Source: Arthrobacter sp. Edens01 (GTDB lineage: Bacteria; Actinomycetota; Actinomycetes; Actinomycetales; Micrococcaceae). Taken from it: a stretch of 64,000 nt of DNA. The translations under genes were made by a program, and so were the position numbers. Shown here piece after piece: positions 32,419 through 41,565 of the stretch. The stretch's first letter is position 1. The number at the start of each line of letters is the position of its first letter. The notes beneath the pieces were generated by a model. It was not told the DNA's origin. It saw only the letters and a program-made list of their open reading frames with translations, and did no database searches. Where the stretch lies: contig NZ_LKIU01000005.1 in NCBI RefSeq assembly GCF_001307035.1, positions 767,200 to 831,199 of the forward strand. The letters run 5' to 3'.

Positions 32419-33759
32419 ATGGCGCTAGGCATCGACGGACTGATCAGCGGAATCGAAACTTCCGCGATGATCAAGCAGCTTATGCAGATCGAAGCACGCC
32501 CCCAGACCCTGCTCAAGAACAAGGTCTCCACCACTCAGAGTTTCGTGACGGCGCTGCAGAACCTTAACACCAAGATTGCTTCCCTGACGGAAGCTGCCGG
32601 AAAGACTGCAAAGCCCGCAGGCACGGACCTGTTCAAGGCCAGCACGACTTCGGACAAAGTCACGGCCACCACGACAGCAGGCGCTGCGGCTGGTTCCCTC
32701 GACATCTCTGTCACCCAAACCGCCACCGCTCAGGTTTCGCTCTCCGCGGCCCTGGCTGCCTGGCCGTCCAACAGCGTGCTCGCGATCTCTGCCAATGGCA
32801 CCGTTACATCGTTCGACACCACGGACAAGTCCCTGGACCAGGTGATCAGTGAGGTTAACAAAGCCAATCTTGGTGTCACGGGTGTGAAGATCGCCACCGG
32901 CAGTGTGGATGGCGTGCAGCAGTACCGGGTGCAGTTCACGGCGGCTAAGACCGGCTCCGAAGGCGCCTTCACGGCCAGCCTGGGCGGCACAGACATGGAC
33001 GTCCTCAAACCGGCCCAGGACGCGAAGCTGACCCTCTGGGCAGGAACGCCGGCCGCGCAGGAAATCACCTCGTCTACCAACACGTTCAAGGCACTTATGC
33101 CGGGTGTAGACGTGACCCTTGCCGTGGACACCCCTGCCAATACCGCCTTGACCATCAAAGTTGCCAGGGATGACGAAGCGATCTCCAAGGTTGCCTCGGA
33201 TCTCGTGGCGAGCCTGGCCGATGCCTTCGCCTACATCAACCGCAACAGTGCCGTTACCGTGTCCACATCCTCGGGCAACACGGCCGCTTCCGGTGGCGTC
33301 TTCACCGGCGATGCGGGCATCCGGGACATCAAGCGCCAGATCATGGAAGCCGCCACTTCACCGGTGGACGGCCGGTCGCCGTCGGAAATCGGCGTGGTGA
33401 TCACCAAGGACGGCACCGTTGAGTTCGATGCGGAAAAGTTCGCCGCAGCAATGGCAGCAGACCCGACTAAGACGCAGGAAACGCTGCAGACTATTGCCGG
33501 GCGTGTTGAGGCGGCCGGCAAGGTTGCCTCCGACAAGTACGACGGCCTGCTTACCCAGCGCATCACGGGCCAGGAATCGACTATCCGGTCCCTGAACACC
33601 CAGATCGAAGACTGGGACCGCCGGCTGGCCAGCCGTGAGTCCACCCTGAAAATGATCTGGGGCAACCTCGAGGTCAAACTCAGCCAGCTGCAGAGCCAGC
33701 AGGACTGGCTAACCGGCCAGCTCGCCTCGCTGAACACCTCCAGCTCAGGAAAGAAGTGA
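32419..33759 (+). CDS. fliD: Flagellar hook-associated protein 2 (filament cap)
   Basis: A 446-residue FliD. The N-terminal ALGIDGLISGIETSAMIKQLMQIEARPQ segment is the classic FliD start, and the C-terminal coil (SRESTLKMIWGNLEVKLSQLQSQQDWLTGQLASL) anchors the cap. It promotes flagellin polymerisation at the filament tip. ACAAGGAGC precedes the ATG. It is the first gene of fliD-fliS-fliT-like. Confidence 0.95.
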   Translation: MALGIDGLISGIETSAMIKQLMQIEARPQTLLKNKVSTTQSFVTALQNLNTKIASLTEAAGKTAKPAGTDLFKASTTSDKVTATTTAGAAAGSLDISVTQTATAQVSLSAALAAWPSNSVLAISANGTVTSFDTTDKSLDQVISEVNKANLGVTGVKIATGSVDGVQQYRVQFTAAKTGSEGAFTASLGGTDMDVLKPAQDAKLTLWAGTPAAQEITSSTNTFKALMPGVDVTLAVDTPANTALTIKVARDDEAISKVASDLVASLADAFAYINRNSAVTVSTSSGNTAASGGVFTGDAGIRDIKRQIMEAATSPVDGRSPSEIGVVITKDGTVEFDAEKFAAAMAADPTKTQETLQTIAGRVEAAGKVASDKYDGLLTQRITGQESTIRSLNTQIEDWDRRLASRESTLKMIWGNLEVKLSQLQSQQDWLTGQLASLNTSSSGKK

Positions 33760-33761
33760 CC

Positions 33762-34196
33762 GTGAGCTACGGGCTGCAGGCCAAGCGCGCCGAATTCATC
33801 CGCGATGCCGTGATGTCGGCGTCGCCCGTGCGGCTGCTGACCATGCTGTACGACCGGATGCTGCTGGATCTCAACCGCGCTGAAGCGGCTCAGCAGGCGG
33901 GCAACTGGAACGCTGCGTCCGAGCAGCTGATCCACGCCCAGAGCATCGTAGCCGAGCTCAGCGGCACGCTGAAGGTCGACGAGTGGGAGGGCGGCGAGAA
34001 CCTCCAGGCGATGTACGGCTACGTCATGAAGGCGATGGTGGAAGCCAACCTGCAGCACAGCGCCGCGATGACCCGGGAGTGCATCAACCTGCTCGAACCG
34101 CTCCGCGCGGCCTGGCACGAAGCTGCCGCCCAGCTGCCCGCCCAGGCGCCAGCCGCCGGACCAACAGGAACCGGCGGTACCCTCGGTGTCGGCTGA
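33762..34196 (+). CDS. fliS: Flagellin export chaperone FliS
   Basis: A 144-residue four-helix chaperone (MSYGLQAKRAEFIRDAVMSASPVRLLTMLYDRMLLDLNRAE), matching the FliS family start and the TMLYDRMLLDL core. It keeps flagellin unpolymerised before export. GTG at 33762 is preferred because AGGAAAG (33747-33753) is 8 bases away; GTG at 33756, overlapping the fliD stop, is the alternative. Confidence 0.92.
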   Translation: MSYGLQAKRAEFIRDAVMSASPVRLLTMLYDRMLLDLNRAEAAQQAGNWNAASEQLIHAQSIVAELSGTLKVDEWEGGENLQAMYGYVMKAMVEANLQHSAAMTRECINLLEPLRAAWHEAAAQLPAQAPAAGPTGTGGTLGVG

Positions 34197-34530
34197 ACCA
34201 GCAGAAGAGTACCTGACTCCGCACCAGGAGAACCTGGAACGCTGGGATGAAGTCCTCACCCAGCTGGAGGACAACCTGGTGGCTTTTATGGACGGAACCA
34301 CCGTCCTGGACCAGGCCCGCACAGTAGCCAGCGCGTGGCATCCGCCGCATGAGCTGGGCCCGCTGCCCGCCGAGCTCGCCACCCGCGCCCGGCTGCTTTC
34401 AATGGCGCAGCAGCGTGCCTACGCCCAGCTGCGCAGCGAATCCAGAATGATTCGGCAGCAGGCGGAACTTATTCGCAGCGTCCCAAGCGCATCATCCGGC
34501 GGAGCGGTCTACCTCGACGTCGCGGGCTGA
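34186..34530 (+). CDS. FliT-like flagellar protein (114 aa)
   Basis: A helical protein (HQENLERWDEVLTQLEDNLVAFM ... RARLLSMAQQRAYAQLRSESRMIRQQAELIRSV) in the fliT position directly after fliS, overlapping it by 11 nt. Sequence similarity to enterobacterial FliT is not evident by eye, so the chaperone role rests on gene order and helical content. The GTG start has a distant AGGAA. Confidence 0.7.
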   Translation: MSAEPAEEYLTPHQENLERWDEVLTQLEDNLVAFMDGTTVLDQARTVASAWHPPHELGPLPAELATRARLLSMAQQRAYAQLRSESRMIRQQAELIRSVPSASSGGAVYLDVAG

Positions 34531-34547
34531 CTCGCCCTTCAGGCAGC

Positions 34548-36938
34548 TCAGCCGCCGACATACGCGGCCAGATGCTCACCGGTCAGCGTTGATTGCCCGC
34601 CCACCAAATCCGCCGGCGTCCCCTCGAAGACCACCTTGCCGCCGTCGTGCCCTGCACCCGGACCCATGTCGATGATCCAGTCCGCGTGGGCCATCACCGC
34701 CTGGTGATGCTCGATCACGATCACCGACTTTCCCGAATCCACCAGCCGGTCCAGCAGTCCCAGCAGCTGCTGCACGTCGGCGAGGTGCAGTCCGGTGGTG
34801 GGTTCGTCGAGGACGTAAACATCGCCTTTCTCTGCCATCTGCGCTGCGAGCTTCAGGCGCTGGCGTTCGCCGCCGGACAGCGTCGTCAGCGGCTGGCCGA
34901 GGCTCAGGTAGCCCAGCCCCACGTCAGCGAGCCGGTCCAGGACCTTATGGGCTGCCGGGGTCTTCGCGTCGCCGTCGGCAAAAAACTCCTCCGCTTCGCT
35001 GACCGACATGGCCAGCACCTCGGCAATGTTCCGCCCGCCCAGCGTGTAGTCCAGCACAGCGGCCTGGAACCGCTTGCCCTCGCACTCCTCGCACGTGGAC
35101 TCCACCGTGGCCATGACCCCCAGATCGGTGTAGATGACCCCGGCACCGTTGCAAACCGGGCACGCGCCCTCTGAGTTGGAGGAGAACAGCGCCGGCTTCA
35201 CCCCGTTGGCCTTGGCGAACGCCTTGCGGATCGGTTCGAGCAGGCCCGTGTAGGTGGCCGGGTTGGACCGCCGGGACCCCTTGATCCCGCTCTGGTCAAT
35301 AACGACGACGCCGTCCCGCTTCGCCACCGAACCGCGGATCAGGGAACTCTTGCCGGATCCGGCCACCCCGGTGAAGACGCAGAGGACACCGAGCGGAATG
35401 TCGACGTCGATGTCCTGCAGGTTGTTCAACGACGCACCGCGGACCTCAAGCTTCCCGGAATCGGTCCGCACGGAGTCCTTCAGCCGCGCCCGGTCATCCA
35501 GGTGTTGGCCGGTGACGGTCCCGGAAGTGCGAAGTCCGTCGAGCGTGCCCTCAAAGCAGATTTCCCCGCCGCCGGAACCTGCTCCGGGACCGAGGTCGAC
35601 TACGTGGTCGGCAATCGCAATCATTTCCGGCTTGTGCTCCACCACCAGCACGGTGTTGCCCTTGTCCCGCAGTGCGAGCAGCAGCTGGTTCATCCGCTCA
35701 ATGTCGTGCGGATGCAGTCCAATGCTCGGCTCGTCGAAGATGTAGGTGACGTCCGTGAGGGAGGACCCGAGGTGCCGGATCATCTTGGTTCGCTGGGATT
35801 CGCCGCCGGACAGCGTCCCTGAAGGCCGGTCCAGCGAGAGGTAGCCGAGACCTATTTCGGTGAAGGAGTCCAGCAGGTGCTGCAGCCCGGCCAGCAGCGG
35901 AGCCACCGAAGGCTCGTCGAGTTTCCGCACCCACGCCGCCAGGTCGCTGATCTGCATTGAACACAGGTCGGCGATGTTCTTCCCCTTGATCTTGGAGGAC
36001 AGCGCCTCCTGTGCCAGCCGGGTTCCGCCGCACTCCGGGCACGTGCTGAACGTAATGGCGCGGTCCACGAAAGCCCGGATGTGCGGCTGCATCGCCTCCC
36101 GGTCTTTGGACAGCATGGACTTCTGGATCTTCGGGATCAGCCCTTCGAAGGTGACGTTGATGCCGTCCACCTTCAGCTTGGTCGGCTCCGCATAGAGCAG
36201 AGCCTGCAGCTCCTTCTTGGTGAACTGCGCAATCGGCTTGTCCGCTGGGAAGAGTCCGGTGTTGCTGAAGATCCGCCCGTACCAGCCGTCCATGCTGTAG
36301 CCGGGGATGGTCAGTGCACCTTCCTGGATGGACTTGGAGTCGTCAAAGAGCACGGTGAGGTCGAAGTCGCTGACGTTCCCCATGCCCTCGCAGCGCGGGC
36401 ACATGCCGCCCAGCCGGTTGAACGTGGCCTTCTCCGCTTTGGTCTTGCCGCCGCGTTCCACGGTGATGGCGCCGGACGCCTTCACTGAGGGAACGTTGAA
36501 GGAATAGGCGTTGGGGGAGCCGATGTGCGGATCGCCCAGCCGGCTGAAGAGGATCCGCAGCATGGCGTTGGCATCGGTGGCCGTTCCCACGGTGGACCGC
36601 GGATTGGCGCCCATCCGCTCCTGGTCCACAATGATCGCCGTCGTGAGCCCTTCCAGGCGGTCGACGTCGGGCCGGGCCAGGTTCGGCATGAATCCCTGGA
36701 CAAAGGCACTGTAGGTTTCATTGATCATCCGCTGGGAGTCGGCGGCAATGGTGGCAAAGACGAGTGAGCTCTTCCCTGAGCCGGAAACCCCGGTGAACAC
36801 CGTCAGACGGCGCTTGGGAATGTCGACGCTGATGTTCTTGAGATTGTTCTCCCGCGCCCCAAGAACCTGGATCAGTCCGTGGCTGTCCGCCGGATGAACG
36901 GCATCGTGCTGTGTTGCCGGGTCCGTTGCCGTGCTCAT
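34548..36938 (-). CDS. UvrA-like ABC ATPase (short, class II excinuclease subunit A paralogue)
   Basis: A 796-residue protein with two ABC modules: Walker A GVSGSGKSS (~48) and GVAGSGKSS, and signatures LSGGESQRTKM and LSGGERQRLKLA. Zinc-finger CxxC pairs (CPRC, CPEC, CPVC, CEEC) are present. It is about 150 residues shorter than housekeeping UvrA, like the UvrA2/DrrC group linked to DNA-drug resistance. It lies on the opposite strand inside the flagellar region, between the fliT-like gene and flgB, with no evident flagellar role. Confidence 0.9.
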   Translation of the reverse strand: MSTATDPATQHDAVHPADSHGLIQVLGARENNLKNISVDIPKRRLTVFTGVSGSGKSSLVFATIAADSQRMINETYSAFVQGFMPNLARPDVDRLEGLTTAIIVDQERMGANPRSTVGTATDANAMLRILFSRLGDPHIGSPNAYSFNVPSVKASGAITVERGGKTKAEKATFNRLGGMCPRCEGMGNVSDFDLTVLFDDSKSIQEGALTIPGYSMDGWYGRIFSNTGLFPADKPIAQFTKKELQALLYAEPTKLKVDGINVTFEGLIPKIQKSMLSKDREAMQPHIRAFVDRAITFSTCPECGGTRLAQEALSSKIKGKNIADLCSMQISDLAAWVRKLDEPSVAPLLAGLQHLLDSFTEIGLGYLSLDRPSGTLSGGESQRTKMIRHLGSSLTDVTYIFDEPSIGLHPHDIERMNQLLLALRDKGNTVLVVEHKPEMIAIADHVVDLGPGAGSGGGEICFEGTLDGLRTSGTVTGQHLDDRARLKDSVRTDSGKLEVRGASLNNLQDIDVDIPLGVLCVFTGVAGSGKSSLIRGSVAKRDGVVVIDQSGIKGSRRSNPATYTGLLEPIRKAFAKANGVKPALFSSNSEGACPVCNGAGVIYTDLGVMATVESTCEECEGKRFQAAVLDYTLGGRNIAEVLAMSVSEAEEFFADGDAKTPAAHKVLDRLADVGLGYLSLGQPLTTLSGGERQRLKLAAQMAEKGDVYVLDEPTTGLHLADVQQLLGLLDRLVDSGKSVIVIEHHQAVMAHADWIIDMGPGAGHDGGKVVFEGTPADLVGGQSTLTGEHLAAYVGG

Positions 36939-37070
36939 GGTTTCTCCTCGGGGCGAGCTGTGGTTTGAAGTGCCACGTTACCGGGGCCCGGGAAACTGCG
37001 CTTCTCCAAACCTGATCCGTTTTCTACTTACTCCAGGAATCGGAAATACCTATGTCCCCACCGAAAGTAC

Positions 37071-37097
37071 TTACACTCGCCGTCAAGCCGCCGATAA
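37071..37097 (+). promoter_or_regulatory. Sigma-28-type promoter of the flgB operon
   Basis: TTAC (37071-37074), 15 bp, GCCGATAA (37090-37097): a perfect -10 for FliA and a near-match -35. It is about 80 bp upstream of flgB, in the gap shared with the divergent UvrA-like gene. Confidence 0.6.
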
Positions 37098-37176
37098 CCA
37101 ACAGTGAGCATGGATAGCTCAATTAACAGGCCACGGATAGGCCGCTCTGTTCCCCCATAAGAAGCGGGTTTTCCCT

Positions 37177-37521
37177 GTGTTCGACTCCGTGTCCTCGGTG
37201 GCGCTGCAAAGCGCTTTGAATGGCCTGTCCCTGCGGCAGCGCGCCATCGCCAACAACATCGCAAACGTGAACACCCCCGGCTATCACGCCCAGCGGGTGA
37301 GCTTCGAAGACGCCCTGGCCAAGTCGGTCAAGGCCGGAAGCAAGTCCTTCACGGAGTCTGCCACCGCCCGGTCGCTCGAACCGACCCGCCTGGATGGTTC
37401 CAACGTCAATCTGGACACCGAAACGCTGTCCAACATCGACACCGTCCTGCGGTTCCAGTTCGCTTCCCAGGCCGTTGGCGGAGAAGCCAACTCGCTCCGC
37501 ACCGCCATGAGGACCCAGTAA
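37177..37521 (+). CDS. flgB: Flagellar basal-body rod protein FlgB
   Basis: A 114-residue proximal-rod protein. LRQRAIANNIANVNTPGYHAQRVSFEDAL is the rod signature, and the C-terminus ends FASQAVGGEANSLRTAMRTQ. GTG start. It is the first gene of the long flagellar operon; its stop overlaps the flgC start by one base (TAATG). Confidence 0.95.
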   Translation: MFDSVSSVALQSALNGLSLRQRAIANNIANVNTPGYHAQRVSFEDALAKSVKAGSKSFTESATARSLEPTRLDGSNVNLDTETLSNIDTVLRFQFASQAVGGEANSLRTAMRTQ

Positions 37522-37913
37522 TGACATTTGACGCCATCGGCATTGCCGGCACATCCCTGACCGTCCACCGCAAGTGGCTGGACGCTGTCTCGGACAACCT
37601 CGCCAACATGAACAACGCCTCCTCCACCGACGGCGCTGCCTTCCAGGCCCGGTACGTGGTCGCCAGGGAAGGCGCCGCCAACACCGGCGTGTACGTCTCC
37701 GGTGTTGAATACGGTGACGCCGAGGGCCGGATGGTCCACGAACCCAACCATGCCCTCGCCGATGAAAACGGATACGTCCGCTACCCGGACATCGATATGG
37801 CCGAACAGATGAGCGCCCTGATCATGGCGCAGCGCGGCTACGAGGCGAATGCCGCCGTCGTTGACCGTGCCAAGGCCACCTACGAAGCTGCTCTCCAGAT
37901 TGGACGCTCCTAA
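37521..37913 (+). CDS. flgC: Flagellar basal-body rod protein FlgC
   Basis: A 130-residue proximal-rod protein with FDAIGIAGTSLTVHRKWLDAVSDNLANMNNASSTDG at the N-terminus. The family's VHEPNHALADENGYVRYPDIDMAEQMSALIMAQRGYEANAAVVDRAK block is present. Overlaps flgB and fliE by one base each. Confidence 0.96.
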   Translation: MTFDAIGIAGTSLTVHRKWLDAVSDNLANMNNASSTDGAAFQARYVVAREGAANTGVYVSGVEYGDAEGRMVHEPNHALADENGYVRYPDIDMAEQMSALIMAQRGYEANAAVVDRAKATYEAALQIGRS

Positions 37914-38221
37914 TGCCCGTTCCCGCAGTCGGCGCCGTTGCCGGAACCCTGCCCACCGCATACATCGAGAACACCGCACCGGCCGTCCCGGCTACGGACG
38001 GTTCAGGTTTCGCGACCCAGCTCGCCGGTGCCGTCGACAACGCGCAGCAGCTCTCCTCCGCCTCAAAGGAACTGGCCGTCAAGGCCGTCACCGGGGACCT
38101 GGATGACATCCACGCAGCCACGATCGCCTCCACGCGTGCCTCGGTCACGCTGGAACTGGTCGCCGCCGTGCGCAACAAGAGCGTTGACGCGTTCAACGAG
38201 ATCATGCGGATGCAGGCCTAA
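37913..38221 (+). CDS. fliE: Flagellar hook-basal body complex protein FliE
   Basis: A 102-residue FliE, the adaptor between the MS ring and the rod. GDLDDIHAATIASTRASVTLELVAAVRNKSVDAFNEIMRMQA is the conserved C-terminal half. One-base overlaps on both sides place it firmly in the operon. Confidence 0.94.
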   Translation: MPVPAVGAVAGTLPTAYIENTAPAVPATDGSGFATQLAGAVDNAQQLSSASKELAVKAVTGDLDDIHAATIASTRASVTLELVAAVRNKSVDAFNEIMRMQA

Positions 38222-39831
38222 TGACACAGGTGAACGCGGCATTTGGCCGTTTGGGAAAAACCATCAGCCAGTTCACCTTGGCGCAGAAGACTCTTGCGCT
38301 GATTGGGATCGCTGTCCTGGCACTCGGGATCTTCGCGCTGGCCAGCTGGGCCACCAAGCCCTCCTTCACTCCGCTGTTCTCCGGGCTGCAGCCCGGAGAC
38401 GCCAACAGCATTGTTGAGCAGCTGCAGGCCGACGGCGTTCCCTACGAGATCGCCGGCGGCGGAAGCACCATCATGGTGCCCGAGCAGAACGTATACGACC
38501 AGCGGCTTAAGGCCGCCGGTGCCGGGCTGCCCGCGTCCTCCACCGGGGGCTACTCCCTGCTCGATGACATGGGCGTGACTTCCTCCGAGTTCCAGCAGTC
38601 CGTGACCTACAAGCGGGCGCTGGAAGGCGAACTCGCCAAGACGATTGGTGCGCTCAACGGTGTGAAGACAGCTTCCGTGCAGCTGGCAATTCCGGAAGAC
38701 ACCGTCTTCGTCTCGGAAAAAGTTGACCCAACCGCCTCGGTCTTCATCGACACAGAGAACGGTGTGACGCTCAGCGGTGACCAGGTTCAGGCAATCGTCC
38801 ACCTCACCTCTGCCGCCATCGACGGCATGAAAGCCACCAACGTGGCAGTCATCGACTCAGCCGGAACCGTGCTCTCCGCCGTCGGCGTGGGAGCCACCGG
38901 GTCGGCTGACAAACAGGCCACCGACTACGAACAGCGAATTGCAGCTTCCATCCAGGGCATGCTGGACCAGGTTGTGGGACCGGGCAACGCCACTGTGGCT
39001 GTTGCGGCGGACATGAGCTACGAATCCGCCAACCGCGTGGAGGAAACCTTCACCAACCCGGCCGGGAACCCCGCACTGAACGAAGCCACCACCACCGAGG
39101 AATACACCGGCGGCGGAGCAGGCAACACGGCCGCGGGCATCCTTGGCCCGGACAACATCGCCGTTCCGGACGGAGACGGCGACGACGGCGCGTACACCTC
39201 TGAATCCACCACGAAGAACAACGCCGTGAACAAGGTGACCGAGACCCGGGAAATCCCGGCCGGTGCCCTCAACCGGCAGACCGTCTCCGTGGCACTGAAC
39301 TCAGCAACCGCAGCAGGCATGAACGTCGCGGACATCCGCGCCCTGGTTACCAACGCCGCCGGCATCAACGTGGCACGCGGCGATGAACTCACCGTGGAAA
39401 TGGTGGCCTTCAACGCCAGTGGCGCCGAAGCAGCCCAGGAAGCGCTGGCCGCGGCAGACGCCGCAGCCGAAGCCGAACGCCGGGCCGAGCTGGTGCGGAT
39501 GGGAATCCTGGCAGCCGGCATTGTCGCCATCGTCATCCTGGCCCTCGTGGCCTACGCCATGCGCTCACGCCGGCAGAACCGCCAGGCCGTGGACATTGGC
39601 ATCCTGCCGGAACTCGATCCCCTTGCCCCGCCGGCCGGCCTGGCCATGATTGGCCAGGACCAGGGACGGACCGCCCTGGAGCCGCCGGTTGACACGGCCT
39701 CACTGCGGATCGTGGCGAACGCGGCGGACTCCGAGCGCAAACTCGAAGAACTTGACCACCTGGCACTGCAGGACCCGGTCCGTACCGCGGACTATCTGCG
39801 CAACTTCATGGATGAGGGGCAGCGGGTATGA
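38221..39831 (+). CDS. fliF: Flagellar MS-ring protein FliF
   Basis: A 536-residue protein with transmembrane helices at about residues 21-43 and 427-448. The ring-building motifs carry FTPLFSGLQPGDANSIVEQLQADGVPYEI and VTYKRALEGELAKTIGALNGVKTASVQLAIPED. A short C-terminal tail (LEELDHLALQDPVRTADYLRNFM) binds FliG. Overlaps fliG by 4 nt. Confidence 0.96.
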   Translation: MTQVNAAFGRLGKTISQFTLAQKTLALIGIAVLALGIFALASWATKPSFTPLFSGLQPGDANSIVEQLQADGVPYEIAGGGSTIMVPEQNVYDQRLKAAGAGLPASSTGGYSLLDDMGVTSSEFQQSVTYKRALEGELAKTIGALNGVKTASVQLAIPEDTVFVSEKVDPTASVFIDTENGVTLSGDQVQAIVHLTSAAIDGMKATNVAVIDSAGTVLSAVGVGATGSADKQATDYEQRIAASIQGMLDQVVGPGNATVAVAADMSYESANRVEETFTNPAGNPALNEATTTEEYTGGGAGNTAAGILGPDNIAVPDGDGDDGAYTSESTTKNNAVNKVTETREIPAGALNRQTVSVALNSATAAGMNVADIRALVTNAAGINVARGDELTVEMVAFNASGAEAAQEALAAADAAAEAERRAELVRMGILAAGIVAIVILALVAYAMRSRRQNRQAVDIGILPELDPLAPPAGLAMIGQDQGRTALEPPVDTASLRIVANAADSERKLEELDHLALQDPVRTADYLRNFMDEGQRV

Positions 39832-40955
39832 GCGAGCAGAATTCCGGAACGGCAGTAGCCACTCTGCCGGATCCTGACACCGAACGGCCGGCTGAAGCGC
39901 CCACAGCAGCGGTTCCAGCGGTACGCGCCCCCGTGGCCACCCCGGTACTGCCCAGGCTGACCGGGATGCAGAAGGCTGCAGTGATCCTCATGCAGCTTGA
40001 GACCTCCCGCGCCGCCACCGTTCTCCAGCAGTTCACCGAAGCCGAGGCCCAGGAACTCGCGGCAGAAATCGTGAACCTGCGCCGCGTCGACGTGGCTGTT
40101 GTTGAATCGGTCATCAACGAGTTCTACGACATGACAGTGGACGGCCGGCGCCGTGCCCACGGCGGCCGCGACGTCGCCATGGGCCTGCTCGAGGCTTCCT
40201 TCGGCACCGAACGCGCCTCCGGCGTGATGGACCGGCTGGCCTCCTCGATGGCGGGCAAGTCCTTCGAGTTCCTGGAACGGGCCGAACCTTCCCAGATTGT
40301 GAGCCTGCTGGAGCACGAACTGCCGCAGACCATCGCCCTGGTCCTGGCGCACATGCGTCCGCAGCGGGCCTCTGCCGTAATCGGCGGGTTCCCGGACCAG
40401 CTGCGCACCGACATTGCGCAGTGCATCGCCAACATGTCCCGGGCCACACCGGAGGCCATCCGGATTGTTGCCGAGACCCTCAAGGCGCGCGCCACCGCCG
40501 TCGGCGCCGCACGTGAAGCCGCGGACCAGATCGGCGGCATCCAGCCGCTGGTGGACATCATCAACCGGGCCGATGCCGCAACCGAACGTGCCATCCTCGA
40601 AGCCCTGGACGCACGGGATCCGGAACTGGCAGAAGAAGTACGCTCCCGGATGCTCACCTTCGCGGACCTCACCAAGCTCGAACGCCGCGATGTGCAGCTG
40701 GTGCTGCGCGGAATCGACGTCGGCGTCCTGGCCCTGGCCATGAAGGGCGCCAGCGAGACGGTGCTGGAGACCGTGCGGAGCAACGTCTCCGAACGCAACC
40801 GCGAGATCCTGGACGACGAGATCGCAGCATCGGGTCCCGCCCGCCTGTCCCAGGTGGAGGAGGCCCGCGCCACGATCGTGCGGGCGATCCGCGACCTGGA
40901 AGCCCAGGGTGCGATCACCATCCACCACGCGGACGAGGAAGAGTATGTCTACTGA
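39828..40955 (+). CDS. fliG: Flagellar motor switch protein FliG
   Basis: A 375-residue FliG. The conserved N, middle and C domains begin at LTGMQKAAVILMQLE. The middle-domain EHELPQTIALVLAHMRPQRAS and the C-domain torque helix (EVRSRMLTFADLTKLERRDVQLVLRGID) with its charged residues are intact. An additional Pro/Ala-rich N-terminal extension of about 40 residues is unusual. Confidence 0.96.
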   Translation: MSEQNSGTAVATLPDPDTERPAEAPTAAVPAVRAPVATPVLPRLTGMQKAAVILMQLETSRAATVLQQFTEAEAQELAAEIVNLRRVDVAVVESVINEFYDMTVDGRRRAHGGRDVAMGLLEASFGTERASGVMDRLASSMAGKSFEFLERAEPSQIVSLLEHELPQTIALVLAHMRPQRASAVIGGFPDQLRTDIAQCIANMSRATPEAIRIVAETLKARATAVGAAREAADQIGGIQPLVDIINRADAATERAILEALDARDPELAEEVRSRMLTFADLTKLERRDVQLVLRGIDVGVLALAMKGASETVLETVRSNVSERNREILDDEIAASGPARLSQVEEARATIVRAIRDLEAQGAITIHHADEEEYVY

Positions 40956-41565
40956 GTCCCCGGAACGCACTTTCGCGCGCATGGCCTACCCCGCGCTGGG
41001 TGGCCACGACGTGGAGCGTGCCGTGGAACGGGGACGGACGCAGGGACACGCGGCTGGATACGCAGCAGGCATGCACGCCGCTGCGGCCGAGACCGCGCGT
41101 CTGCGTGAAGAACTTCGGATCCGGTTCGACGCCGAAACGGCGGCCCTGCGCGCCCGCGCGGACCACGCCCTGCAGCTGCTGAACAACGCCGAGCAGAGCC
41201 TGGCCAAGCTGACCGTTCCAGTGGTGGCTGAGGTCCAGGATTCACTGGCCGCGGCTGCCCTGGACCTGGCCGAAGCGCTGCTGGGCAGGGAACTGGCCAA
41301 CGGAGAGACCTCTGCACGGGCTGCCCTTGACCGGGCTCTTTCCGGAGTCGATACCCGGCTGGTCCATCAGGTCCGGATGCATCCCGCAGACCTTGCCGTC
41401 CTGGGGGACGATGTACTTAACCAAGCCGGCGTTGTGTTCACCCCGGATGCGTCCCTGAAACGCGGCGACGCGGTCACGGAGTTCCCGGACGGGTTCCTTG
41501 ACGCCACGCTGGGAACGGCCCTCGCCCGTGCCAAGGCAGCCCTGCTGGGGGACGACACACCATGA
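40945..41565 (+). CDS. fliH: Flagellar assembly protein FliH
   Basis: A 206-residue export-ATPase regulator with a GxxxG-rich helix (ERGRTQGHAAGYAAGMHAAA) and the E/Q-rich coil that dimerises before the FliI-binding C-domain. ATG 40945 overlaps the end of fliG by 11 nt and has GAGGAAG upstream. It overlaps fliI by 4 nt. Confidence 0.9.
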   Translation: MSTESPERTFARMAYPALGGHDVERAVERGRTQGHAAGYAAGMHAAAAETARLREELRIRFDAETAALRARADHALQLLNNAEQSLAKLTVPVVAEVQDSLAAAALDLAEALLGRELANGETSARAALDRALSGVDTRLVHQVRMHPADLAVLGDDVLNQAGVVFTPDASLKRGDAVTEFPDGFLDATLGTALARAKAALLGDDTP

